This document shows positions 51,290 to 58,405 of a stretch of DNA of 64,000 nt, one piece after another. How positions within the stretch are numbered: the stretch's first letter is position 1; the number at the start of each line of letters is the position of its first letter. Both the position numbers and the translations under genes were made by a program. The stretch comes from Algoriphagus machipongonensis (GTDB lineage Bacteria > Bacteroidota > Bacteroidia > Cytophagales > Cyclobacteriaceae). The stretch is from assembly GCF_000166275.1 (NCBI RefSeq), contig NZ_CM001023.1:1330501-1394500 (forward strand). Direction: 5' to 3'. The notes beneath the pieces were generated by a model that saw nothing but the letters and a program-made list of their open reading frames with translations, was not told the DNA's origin and searched no databases.

Positions 51290-52273
51290 ATGAAAAAATT
51301 CGTAAAAATTTTCGTGGGACTGATTGGCTTTATAGCCTTAATTATCTTGTGTTTTGTGGCTTTTGTGTTTTTAAAGTGGGATAAGAAATACGATGCACCT
51401 TATCCTGAATTGGCTGCTACGCAAGATTCTACATTGATTGCCAGAGGCAAATATCTGGTATATGGTCCAGCACATTGTGCAGGTTGCCATAATACAACGG
51501 AAAGGATGCTTAGAGTAGATCAAGGAGAAGATTTAACTCTAATTGGAGGTGCAGAGTTTGTATTTGAGCCTGGGGTGATAAGGTCTCGAAATCTTACTCC
51601 AGATATGGAGACGGGTATTGGGAAATTGACTGATGGAGAAGTAGCGCGGGTTATGAGGAATTCGATTGGTGCAGATGGAAGACCGATTTTTCCGCTAATG
51701 CCATTTCAGAATATGTCTGATGAAGATGTAGTTGCGATTTTATCGTATTTAAGATCTCAGGAACCAGTCAATCATTTTGTCAAACCAACCGAATACAGTT
51801 TTATGGGAAAAGCAGTTCTTGCCCTCGGATTGATAAAGCCAGAAGGTCCAGCGGGAACTCCTCCGAAATCAATTAAAATAGAACCCTCAGAAGTTTATGG
51901 GAAGTATTTGGCTAATTCGGTAGCCAATTGCGTGGGTTGCCACTCGCCAAGAGACCTGATGAGTGGTGAATTTATCGGGCCTAAGTTTAGTGGAGGGTTG
52001 GAGTTTGAAGAAGTTCCTGGAGCCTTGTTTGTGACTCCTAACCTTACTCCTGATCCTGAAACAGGAATCATAGCAAATTGGTCAGAAGAAGCTTTTGTAG
52101 AAAGGTTTAAAGCCGGAAGAGTTTATGAACATTCTCCTATGCCTTGGGGCAGTTTTGCAAGAATGAGCGAGGTGGATTTAAGAGCCATCTTCCGTTACCT
52201 CAAGGCTTTGGAACCAGTGTCTAATAAGGTAGAAAAAACACAATATATGCTGGAAGTAGGAGGATCTAATTAA
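51290..52273 (+). CDS. Membrane-anchored diheme cytochrome c (tandem copy 1)
   Basis: A 327-residue protein with one N-terminal membrane helix (about residues 8-28) and two cytochrome c domains. Heme motifs are CAGCH (63-67) and CVGCH (214-218); axial Met candidates lie in FPLMPFQ and SPMPWGSF. It is a close paralogue of the next gene: both share KWDKKY-like openings, IARGKYLVYGPAHCA, NSVANCVGCHS and GRVYEHSPMPWG at the same positions. Expected to carry electrons from a periplasmic dehydrogenase to the respiratory chain. A 266-base AT-rich region precedes it. Confidence 0.92.
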   Translation: MKKFVKIFVGLIGFIALIILCFVAFVFLKWDKKYDAPYPELAATQDSTLIARGKYLVYGPAHCAGCHNTTERMLRVDQGEDLTLIGGAEFVFEPGVIRSRNLTPDMETGIGKLTDGEVARVMRNSIGADGRPIFPLMPFQNMSDEDVVAILSYLRSQEPVNHFVKPTEYSFMGKAVLALGLIKPEGPAGTPPKSIKIEPSEVYGKYLANSVANCVGCHSPRDLMSGEFIGPKFSGGLEFEEVPGALFVTPNLTPDPETGIIANWSEEAFVERFKAGRVYEHSPMPWGSFARMSEVDLRAIFRYLKALEPVSNKVEKTQYMLEVGGSN

Positions 52274-52331
52274 ATATTAAAAACCTCCAATCCTTTTAAA
52301 AAACAACATCTTTCTTTTTACACCGTACCAA

Positions 52332-52348
52332 TTCCTGATTTTCAGGAA
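52332..52348. repeat. Short inverted repeat between the cytochrome genes
   Basis: TTCCTGA-ttt-TCAGGAA, a perfect 7-bp dyad with a three-base loop. No T-run follows, so it is not a typical terminator; it may be an mRNA-processing or regulatory hairpin. Confidence 0.35.
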
Positions 52349-52406
52349 CAGAAATCCTATTGCCTAAAAATTATGTAAAGTTTTAATCATTTAATCCTTT
52401 TGCCAT

Positions 52407-53405
52407 ATGAAAAATCTATTAGGAGTGACCGTAGTATTAGTTGGTGTGGCATTAACAGTTTTAATTTTTTTAATGCTATTCGTTCAAACAAATTGGGATA
52501 AAAAATATGAAAGTCCTTACCCAGATTTGCGCGCAAGTACCGATTCCACCATCATCGCCAGAGGCAAGTATCTTGTTTACGGTCCTGCACATTGTGCAGC
52601 ATGTCATTCTGGAGCAGAGGATTATGAAGCAATGGAATCTGGCGAGCAAGTTCCATTAAGGGGAGGTGAGGTGTTTATTATGAAAATAGGGAAGATTGTT
52701 GCGAGGAATTTGACGCCTGATGAAGAAACAGGGATCGGTAGACTTTCTGATGGGGAAATAGCAAGGGCAATGAGAGATGCAATAGGGCATGATGGGAGAG
52801 TTTTACCAGCTTTTATGCCATTTAAATTGATGACAGATGAAGACGTGATTGCTGTAATTTCTTTTCTGAGATCTCAAAAAGGAGTCAACAATAATATTCC
52901 TGATCCGGAATATTCAAGGATTGGAAAGTGGCAATTGAGCACAGGAAAGTACCAGCCAAGAAAAATTGAGGGAGAACCTTTAAAATCCATGAAGCGCGAA
53001 GCGACGGCTGTTTATGGAGAGTATTTGGTGAATAGTGTTGCGAATTGCGTTGGTTGCCATTCGTTAGCTACTATCAAATATGGGGTAAAGGAGTTTGATA
53101 TAGCACCGCTTTCAGGAGGAGTCAATTTTGGAGGAAAGGATATCAACAATTTCAGATTTATCACTCCTAATCTCACTCCTGAAAAGCAAACAGGAATCAT
53201 TGCAAATTGGGATGAAGAAACTTTTGTCAACCGGATTAAAGCTGGAAGAGTCTATGAGTATTCACCTATGCCTTGGGGGAATTTTTCAAGAATGGATGAA
53301 GTAGACATCAGAGCTATTTATCGGTATTTAAAGTCGGTCAAACCTGTTGCCCATAAAATTGAAAAAACAGTTTATGCTCCAGGGGAGGCTATGCCTGATT
53401 TTTAA
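52407..53405 (+). CDS. Membrane-anchored diheme cytochrome c (tandem copy 2)
   Basis: A 332-residue paralogue of the preceding gene with the same layout: N-terminal membrane helix (about residues 5-27), heme motifs CAACH (63-67) and CVGCH (214-218), axial candidates PAFMPFK and SPMPWGNF. Identical heme positions show a tandem duplication. An insert of about ten residues follows the second heme (SLATIKYGVKEFDIAPLSGG). Its stop codon lies one base from the stop of the convergent Gfo/Idh gene. Confidence 0.92.
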   Translation: MKNLLGVTVVLVGVALTVLIFLMLFVQTNWDKKYESPYPDLRASTDSTIIARGKYLVYGPAHCAACHSGAEDYEAMESGEQVPLRGGEVFIMKIGKIVARNLTPDEETGIGRLSDGEIARAMRDAIGHDGRVLPAFMPFKLMTDEDVIAVISFLRSQKGVNNNIPDPEYSRIGKWQLSTGKYQPRKIEGEPLKSMKREATAVYGEYLVNSVANCVGCHSLATIKYGVKEFDIAPLSGGVNFGGKDINNFRFITPNLTPEKQTGIIANWDEETFVNRIKAGRVYEYSPMPWGNFSRMDEVDIRAIYRYLKSVKPVAHKIEKTVYAPGEAMPDF

Positions 53406-53406
53406 T

Positions 53407-54501
53407 CTATTTGAGGAAAACTGTTTTGTGGGTTTTAGAACTTTTTACAGCAGCTTCAAGAATTTCTACAACAATTTGATTGTTTTCCAAGGAGCTTAAA
53501 TCAAAAGGTGAAAGAGTTATTTCTCCTCTAATCACTGATTTGAAGAATGTGAAAGGATCATCAAACGGTGCTTCTCTTTTATCAAACTTTAAAGTTTCTT
53601 CATCAAATCCATCATAGCCTTCTGCCATTCGTATCCTTAATGTTTTGCCGTTATCAGCAAACAAGGCGCCTGTCATGCCATAAATTTCCATGTCTTTTCT
53701 ACCAATAGGCCAGTTCCAAGAGGGTTCTAAAATCACTTGTGAATCTTCGTATGTAAGAATTATTGTTGCATCATCATCTACTTTGGGGTTGTTCTCTTCC
53801 TGCAACTGCTGCGTCACAGCTGTTACTGAAATCGGTCTCTCACCTTTGTGAAGCCAAGTAGATAGATTAGCGCCATAACAACCAAAATCGATAATGGCTC
53901 CACCGCCATTAAGCTTTGGGTCAGTTAGCCATTCAAGGAATTCGTCACTAACACCAATGTTTTTCGGTCCTCTATGACCATCACGGACAATTAATTTTCG
54001 CATCTCACCGATTTCTCCTTCCTCTAAAATTTCTTGAGCTTTTTCCACGGAAGGATACCAGGTGGTTTCATAATTGGTTATCAGATGGATTTGGTGTTTT
54101 TTGGCTAATGCAGCCATTTTCTCAGCATGATCCACACTTACTGCCAATGGTTTTTCTACCATGACATGCATCCCCTTTGGTGCTGCAGCCTCCACAACAG
54201 CCAAATGGTCGAAAATATTTCCAAAAGCCGTGACTGCTTCTGGTTTGGTAGCTGTGAGCATTTCTTCCAAATCATCAAAGACCAAATCCATAGAAATCCC
54301 ATATTGACTTGTGAGCCTTTCGGCAAGTTCTTTATTGGGTTCAGCGATACCTACAATCTCTATATCTGCTCTTTTATTTGCATCCAAAATCCACCCGACA
54401 TGTCCATGAGTCAGTCCTGCGACTCCAACTCGTAATATATCTTGGGGAAAAGCTAGGTTGACAGAACTTAAAAAGATTAGTACAAAGAGGAAGTGTCGCA
54501 T
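53407..54501 (-). CDS. Sec-exported Gfo/Idh/MocA-family oxidoreductase
   Basis: A 364-residue protein with a Sec signal (MRHFLFVLIFLSSVNLAFPQ). The nucleotide fold starts LRVGVAGLTHGHVGWILDAN, where the loop GLTHGH departs from the usual GxGxxG; MHVMVEKPLAVSVDHA holds the catalytic Lys and NGGGAIIDFGCYGANLSTW the second conserved block. I start at the ATG giving a clean signal peptide; a frame 17 codons longer exists. Sec export of a cofactor-binding enzyme is unusual, and the altered nucleotide loop leaves open whether it binds NAD(P). Role probably in extracytoplasmic sugar chemistry, inferred from neighbours. Confidence 0.85.
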   Translation of the reverse strand: MRHFLFVLIFLSSVNLAFPQDILRVGVAGLTHGHVGWILDANKRADIEIVGIAEPNKELAERLTSQYGISMDLVFDDLEEMLTATKPEAVTAFGNIFDHLAVVEAAAPKGMHVMVEKPLAVSVDHAEKMAALAKKHQIHLITNYETTWYPSVEKAQEILEEGEIGEMRKLIVRDGHRGPKNIGVSDEFLEWLTDPKLNGGGAIIDFGCYGANLSTWLHKGERPISVTAVTQQLQEENNPKVDDDATIILTYEDSQVILEPSWNWPIGRKDMEIYGMTGALFADNGKTLRIRMAEGYDGFDEETLKFDKREAPFDDPFTFFKSVIRGEITLSPFDLSSLENNQIVVEILEAAVKSSKTHKTVFLK

Positions 54502-54592
54502 GAGTTTCAATGTTAATTGATTCAAAATTTGGACAAAAGGGATTGAAAACACAAATGATTTAGTTTCTTTGGTATGTTTCGTTTAAAATAAA

Positions 54593-55129
54593 ATGGTGCA
54601 GAAAGACAGGGTAAAATTGCCATTCCATTTCGATGTAGTTAAACTCCAAAAAGAAGTGGAAGCGCTTGATCAAGTAGGATGGATCGGACACTTTGTCAAA
54701 CAAAATTATAATGGGGATTGGTCAGTCATCCAATTGACTGCGCAAGAGGGGAGAGATCATCCGATTTTAATGGCTTCTGCCATTCCCAACGGAGAGAAAT
54801 TTGTTCCAACTCCCTACTTAAAATTTTGCCCCTACATTTCTTCTATTCTCGATATTTTTTTATGTGAAAAATCTTCTGTTAGGCTAATGAAATTGACAGC
54901 TGGTTCAGAGATTAAAAAACATCAGGATTACGATTTAGATGAAAAGGAAATAAGAATTCATATACCTGTTTTCACCAATGAAAAAGTTATTTTTTCTGTA
55001 AATAATCTTCCTGTCAAAATGAAGGAAGGAGAGTGCTGGTATTTAAGACTATCTGATCCACATCAAGTGGAAAATAATGGCGAAAATGACCGAATCCATC
55101 TTGTCATGGATTTGGTTTTGAATGATTGA
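54593..55129 (+). CDS. Aspartyl/asparaginyl beta-hydroxylase-domain protein
   Basis: A 178-residue cytoplasmic protein of the Asp/Asn beta-hydroxylase-like Fe(II)/2-oxoglutarate oxygenase family. VRLMKLTAGSEIKKHQDYDL gives the HxD iron site, EIRIHIPVFTN the beta strand, and ECWYLRLSDPHQVENNGEND the second His; RIHLVMDLVLND supplies the Arg for 2-oxoglutarate. The length fits the bacterial stand-alone form. Substrate is unknown. It is divergent from the Sec-exported Gfo/Idh gene by 91 bases and has no obvious partner gene. Confidence 0.85.
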   Translation: MVQKDRVKLPFHFDVVKLQKEVEALDQVGWIGHFVKQNYNGDWSVIQLTAQEGRDHPILMASAIPNGEKFVPTPYLKFCPYISSILDIFLCEKSSVRLMKLTAGSEIKKHQDYDLDEKEIRIHIPVFTNEKVIFSVNNLPVKMKEGECWYLRLSDPHQVENNGENDRIHLVMDLVLND

Positions 55130-55176
55130 CTTAGGGAAATTTTAGAATTGGCTGGGGATCAAGTCAATTAGTAGTT

Positions 55177-55641
55177 TTAACTTCTAATCCATTTTTTCAT
55201 TTTAGGGAAAGTCTCATAATCACACAGCTCCATCCATACTAATAAGGGTAAGCCTCTGTATTGACCATTGGTGTATTCCATGATCAACATTTCCGAATCT
55301 CCTTTGTAGCCATCCGGATGAAAAACTACTTCTGGAGGAAGTCCCAAATGAACAAGTGCAGCATATGTCCAACACATGACTCCCATTTCATTATCTTGGC
55401 CGGGAGGTCTAAATTCTTTTACATTGCCGGCAATCGTTTCTTTTTCTTCTTTGGTCATCAGTGCGATATGACCTGCTTCGTGTAATAAATCACCCGGATA
55501 TTTGAGCTTTTCAGGGTCGTAAAATAAAGTGCCCTTATCGATCTTAAGTCCAGGAAGAAAAGTGCTGTCATCAAGAGTTGAGCTGACTGTAGGAATTCCT
55601 ATTTCCTTTAAAAATGAAAGGATTTGATCTTGGTAATTCAT
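55177..55641 (-). CDS. Small putative zinc metalloprotease-like protein (HEAGH)
   Basis: A 154-residue cytoplasmic protein that I do not recognise. It has an HExxH motif, DLLHEAGHIALMTKEEKE (His 54, Glu 55, His 58), typical of zincin-type metallopeptidases, preceded by a beta segment GTLFYDPEKLKYPG. The rest (EMGVMCWTYAALVHLGLPP, VVFHPDGYKGDSEMLI, GLPLLVWMELCDYETFPKM) is helical and contains candidate third ligands. I start at MNYQDQIL; the frame can be read 38 codons further upstream but those residues look like translated spacer. Divergent from the M28 peptidase gene. Confidence 0.7.
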   Translation of the reverse strand: MNYQDQILSFLKEIGIPTVSSTLDDSTFLPGLKIDKGTLFYDPEKLKYPGDLLHEAGHIALMTKEEKETIAGNVKEFRPPGQDNEMGVMCWTYAALVHLGLPPEVVFHPDGYKGDSEMLIMEYTNGQYRGLPLLVWMELCDYETFPKMKKWIRS

Positions 55642-55767
55642 TGATTTTTTAAAAGTGTTGGATAGCGAAGATATTAGAAATTTTATCGGAGGAAAATGAA
55701 AGATTAGAAAAGTGAAAAATCTTTCCCCAAATAATGTAAATTTAGAAATACCCAACCTCCTTAAAAT

Positions 55768-57405
55768 ATGCGAAACCCAACTTTATTGATTCTATTTGGA
55801 ATCCTTTTATTCGTGAGTTGCAATAATTCCGAAAAGTCAGAGTATACATTTCAAATATCAGATCTCGAACCCCAACTGATCAAACTTTCCTCAGATGAAT
55901 TTATGGGAAGAATGCCTTTTACTGAAGGAGAAGAAATAACTACTGATTACTTGGAAAGTGAATTCAAATCCTTGGGGCTAGAGCCAGGAAATGGAGATTC
56001 TTATTTTCAAGATGTTCCTTTGGTTTCTATTAACACCATTCCTGCTTCAGAGATGACCGTCAGCTCAGCGATCGAGAGCGTCAGTTTTGAAGGTTTAAAA
56101 GATTATGTGCTTTGGACTCAGCGAACAGATACCCTCGTGAGTTTTGAAAATGCTGAAATGGTATTTGCTGGTTTTGGAATAGTCGCCCCCGAATATGGAT
56201 GGGATGATTATAAAAATATCGATGTAAAGGATAAAATAGTAGTGGTTTTAGTCAATGATCCAGGCTTTGGAACAGAAGATGAATCCTTTTTTAAAGGGAA
56301 TACCATGACTTATTATGGTCGCTGGACTTACAAATATGAAGAGGCTATCAGGCAAGGTGCCTTGGGTTGTTTGATCGTTCATAACACCATTCCGGCAGGT
56401 TATGGGTTTAATGTAGTGCAGGGAAAATGGAATGCACCAATTTTATATCTGGATGAAAGAGGGACAGAAAATTATAAACCAGCTTTTGAAGGTTGGGTGA
56501 CTTTACCTACCGCCAACAAGCTTTTTGAAATGGCTGGTTTGGAAGGAAGAGAATTGCTTTCGAAAGCTAGAAAAGCTGATTTCCAAGCAATCCCAATGAA
56601 CCTAAAAGCGAGTTCATCAATGAAGGTGGTTTCAGAGTACAATGTTTCCAAAAACGTTATCGCCAAAATAACTGGTGCAAGTAAGCCAGATGAAGTGATT
56701 GTATATACGGCCCATTGGGATCATTTCGGAATTGGTGCTCCTGATGAAACAGGTGATAGTATTTACAATGGGGCATTAGATAATGCCTCGGGAACTGCTG
56801 CTCTTTTAGCTTTGGCAAAGGCATTTAAAACTGATCCACTACCTGAAAGAACGGTCGTGTTTTTAGCAGTCACAGCTGAGGAACAGGGATTATGGGGTTC
56901 TGCGTATTATGCACAGCATCCGATTTACCCAAAAGAAAATACAGTAGCCAATATTAATATGGATGGAATTAATCCTTATGGAAAGATGAAAGATGTTTCT
57001 CTTATTGGAATGGGGCAATCGGAGATGGAAGATTTATTGAATGTGGAGTTGGAAAAAGTAGGTAGATATGCTGCTCCTGACCCGACACCTTCTGCAGGAT
57101 ATTATTTCAGGTCAGACCATTTCAATTTTGCCAAGATCGGAGTGCCGGCTCTTTATTTTACTAATGGTATTGATCATTTTGAAAAGGGTAAGGAATATGG
57201 GAAAGAAATGGAAGAGGAATATGTGCGGAAGTATTATCACAATCCTTCCGATGAATATGATCCTTCACGTTGGAATTTGGAAGGGGCAGTTGACGACGTG
57301 CAACTTCTTTATGAAGTGGGTAAAAACTTGGCTAATTCTGATACTTGGCCGAAATGGAAACCGAGCTCAGAATTTAGGGCAATTCGTGAAAGTTATATGA
57401 AATAA
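55768..57405 (+). CDS. M28-family metallopeptidase lipoprotein with PA domain
   Basis: A 545-residue lipoprotein (lipobox LFVSC). An insert of PA-domain type (about residues 125-255: AEMVFAGFGIVAPEYGWDDY, VVVLVNDPGF, GCLIVHNTIPAGYG) precedes and interrupts the peptidase. M28 zinc ligands are visible: His in VYTAHWDHFGIG, Asp in NGALDNASGTAAL, Glu pair in TAEEQGLWGSAYY, Asp in NINMDGINPYG and His in YHNPSDEYD. Aminopeptidase or glutamate-carboxypeptidase-like activity in the envelope is expected. A bidirectional terminator separates it from the convergent DinB gene. Confidence 0.93.
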   Translation: MRNPTLLILFGILLFVSCNNSEKSEYTFQISDLEPQLIKLSSDEFMGRMPFTEGEEITTDYLESEFKSLGLEPGNGDSYFQDVPLVSINTIPASEMTVSSAIESVSFEGLKDYVLWTQRTDTLVSFENAEMVFAGFGIVAPEYGWDDYKNIDVKDKIVVVLVNDPGFGTEDESFFKGNTMTYYGRWTYKYEEAIRQGALGCLIVHNTIPAGYGFNVVQGKWNAPILYLDERGTENYKPAFEGWVTLPTANKLFEMAGLEGRELLSKARKADFQAIPMNLKASSSMKVVSEYNVSKNVIAKITGASKPDEVIVYTAHWDHFGIGAPDETGDSIYNGALDNASGTAALLALAKAFKTDPLPERTVVFLAVTAEEQGLWGSAYYAQHPIYPKENTVANINMDGINPYGKMKDVSLIGMGQSEMEDLLNVELEKVGRYAAPDPTPSAGYYFRSDHFNFAKIGVPALYFTNGIDHFEKGKEYGKEMEEEYVRKYYHNPSDEYDPSRWNLEGAVDDVQLLYEVGKNLANSDTWPKWKPSSEFRAIRESYMK

Positions 57406-57434
57406 AAAAGAGGCAGCTTCAAGCTGCCTCTTTT
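57406..57434. terminator. Bidirectional terminator between M28 and DinB-like genes
   Basis: AAAAGAGGCAGC-ttcaa-GCTGCCTCTTTT, perfect stem with A-run and T-run on opposite sides, spanning the 32-base gap between the two convergent stops. Confidence 0.93.
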
Positions 57435-57437
57435 GAT

Positions 57438-58004
57438 TTACTGTGGTAGTCTTGACCGAATCAAAGCAATTTGCCCCATATGATTGGACTGATGTTCCAT
57501 GACGTGAAACCAAGCCCAGAAATTATTCATTTTGGTCCCTTTTCTTTTAGAGTCAAACCATTTGTCGTCTTTCTCTTTTAAAAGGTCTTTAGTGTCGGCT
57601 CTTACTTGATCCCAGATTTCAAAGTAGTAGGAAATTGGCTTCCCTTTAAATTCCTCTCTAGCATTTTCTCCCAGCATTAACCCAGTCATCCACTCTTCCT
57701 CTTCAGCCTCATTAAATTCTCGGTTTTCGAAAGTGTATACCTGATAGAATTTTTCTGTAGCTGCCAAATGCATGATCATAGCACCTATTCTATTCGCTTG
57801 ATCATCTAACAGAAAATCTACCTGTTCTTGATTCATATTTAACGTGATCCGGTGAATTCTTCCTTTGATATCATCCAGCATGGCAACCATATTTCCAATG
57901 TCATGTGAATAGCCTTTTGGTGGGCTTATTTGTTGAGCAAAAGAAGAATTGAATGCCAGCATAGCCACGATTAATGGAAGGGCGTAAGTTGTTAATTTTT
58001 TCAT
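57438..58004 (-). CDS. Exported DinB/YfiT-fold protein
   Basis: A 188-residue four-helix-bundle protein with a Sec signal (cleavage near SSFAQ). The DinB-superfamily metal triad is suggested by MIMHLAATEKFYQ and FHVMEHQSNHMGQIALIRS, the latter a hallmark HxxxH helix. Family members are metal-dependent thiol-transferases or of unknown function and are usually cytoplasmic; an exported form is less common. Last gene of a tamB-tamL-VOC-DinB run, 11 bases behind the VOC gene. Function unknown. Confidence 0.85.
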   Translation of the reverse strand: MKKLTTYALPLIVAMLAFNSSFAQQISPPKGYSHDIGNMVAMLDDIKGRIHRITLNMNQEQVDFLLDDQANRIGAMIMHLAATEKFYQVYTFENREFNEAEEEEWMTGLMLGENAREEFKGKPISYYFEIWDQVRADTKDLLKEKDDKWFDSKRKGTKMNNFWAWFHVMEHQSNHMGQIALIRSRLPQ

Positions 58005-58015
58005 ATGATAATTTT

Positions 58016-58399
58016 TTAAATTGTTAGTTCAATTGCATTTCCTTCGGGATCAAGAATGACACTTTCGAAGTAGCCATCGCCCGTTAGTCTAGGCTCGCCC
58101 ACCACTTCATAGCCAGCATCTTTTATTGTTTTGGTAAGAGAGATGACTCGTTCCTTGCTTCCTGTACTGATTGCAATATGAGTAAAACCAAATGAGTTAT
58201 TCCTGTTTTTACTCTCTTCAATAGCAGGTTTATGCATTAACTCTATTCTTGCTCCCGATTCAAATGATAGGAAATAAGAAGTGAAATTCTTTGTTGGGTT
58301 ATGGTATTTTTCTCCAGATTTCATTTCGAAAAATTGCATATAAAATGCTTTCATCTTCTCCAAATCCGAAACCCAAATTGCTAAATGCTCTAAGTTCAT
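58016..58399 (-). CDS. VOC/glyoxalase-family protein
   Basis: A 127-residue cytoplasmic protein with paired beta-alpha-beta-beta-beta modules. Metal-ligand positions appear at MNLEHLAIWV (His 5), ARIELMHKP (Glu), FGFTHIAIST (His) and GNAIELTI (Glu near the C terminus), the layout of glyoxalase I and fosfomycin-resistance-type enzymes. Which reaction it catalyses is not evident. It lies six bases behind tamL and is read with it. Confidence 0.88.
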   Translation of the reverse strand: MNLEHLAIWVSDLEKMKAFYMQFFEMKSGEKYHNPTKNFTSYFLSFESGARIELMHKPAIEESKNRNNSFGFTHIAISTGSKERVISLTKTIKDAGYEVVGEPRLTGDGYFESVILDPEGNAIELTI

Positions 58400-58405
58400 A
58401 TTATT

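Noticed and set aside
52332..52348. Terminator between the tandem cytochrome genes
   Set aside because: The dyad is perfect but short and no T-run follows; listed only as an inverted repeat.
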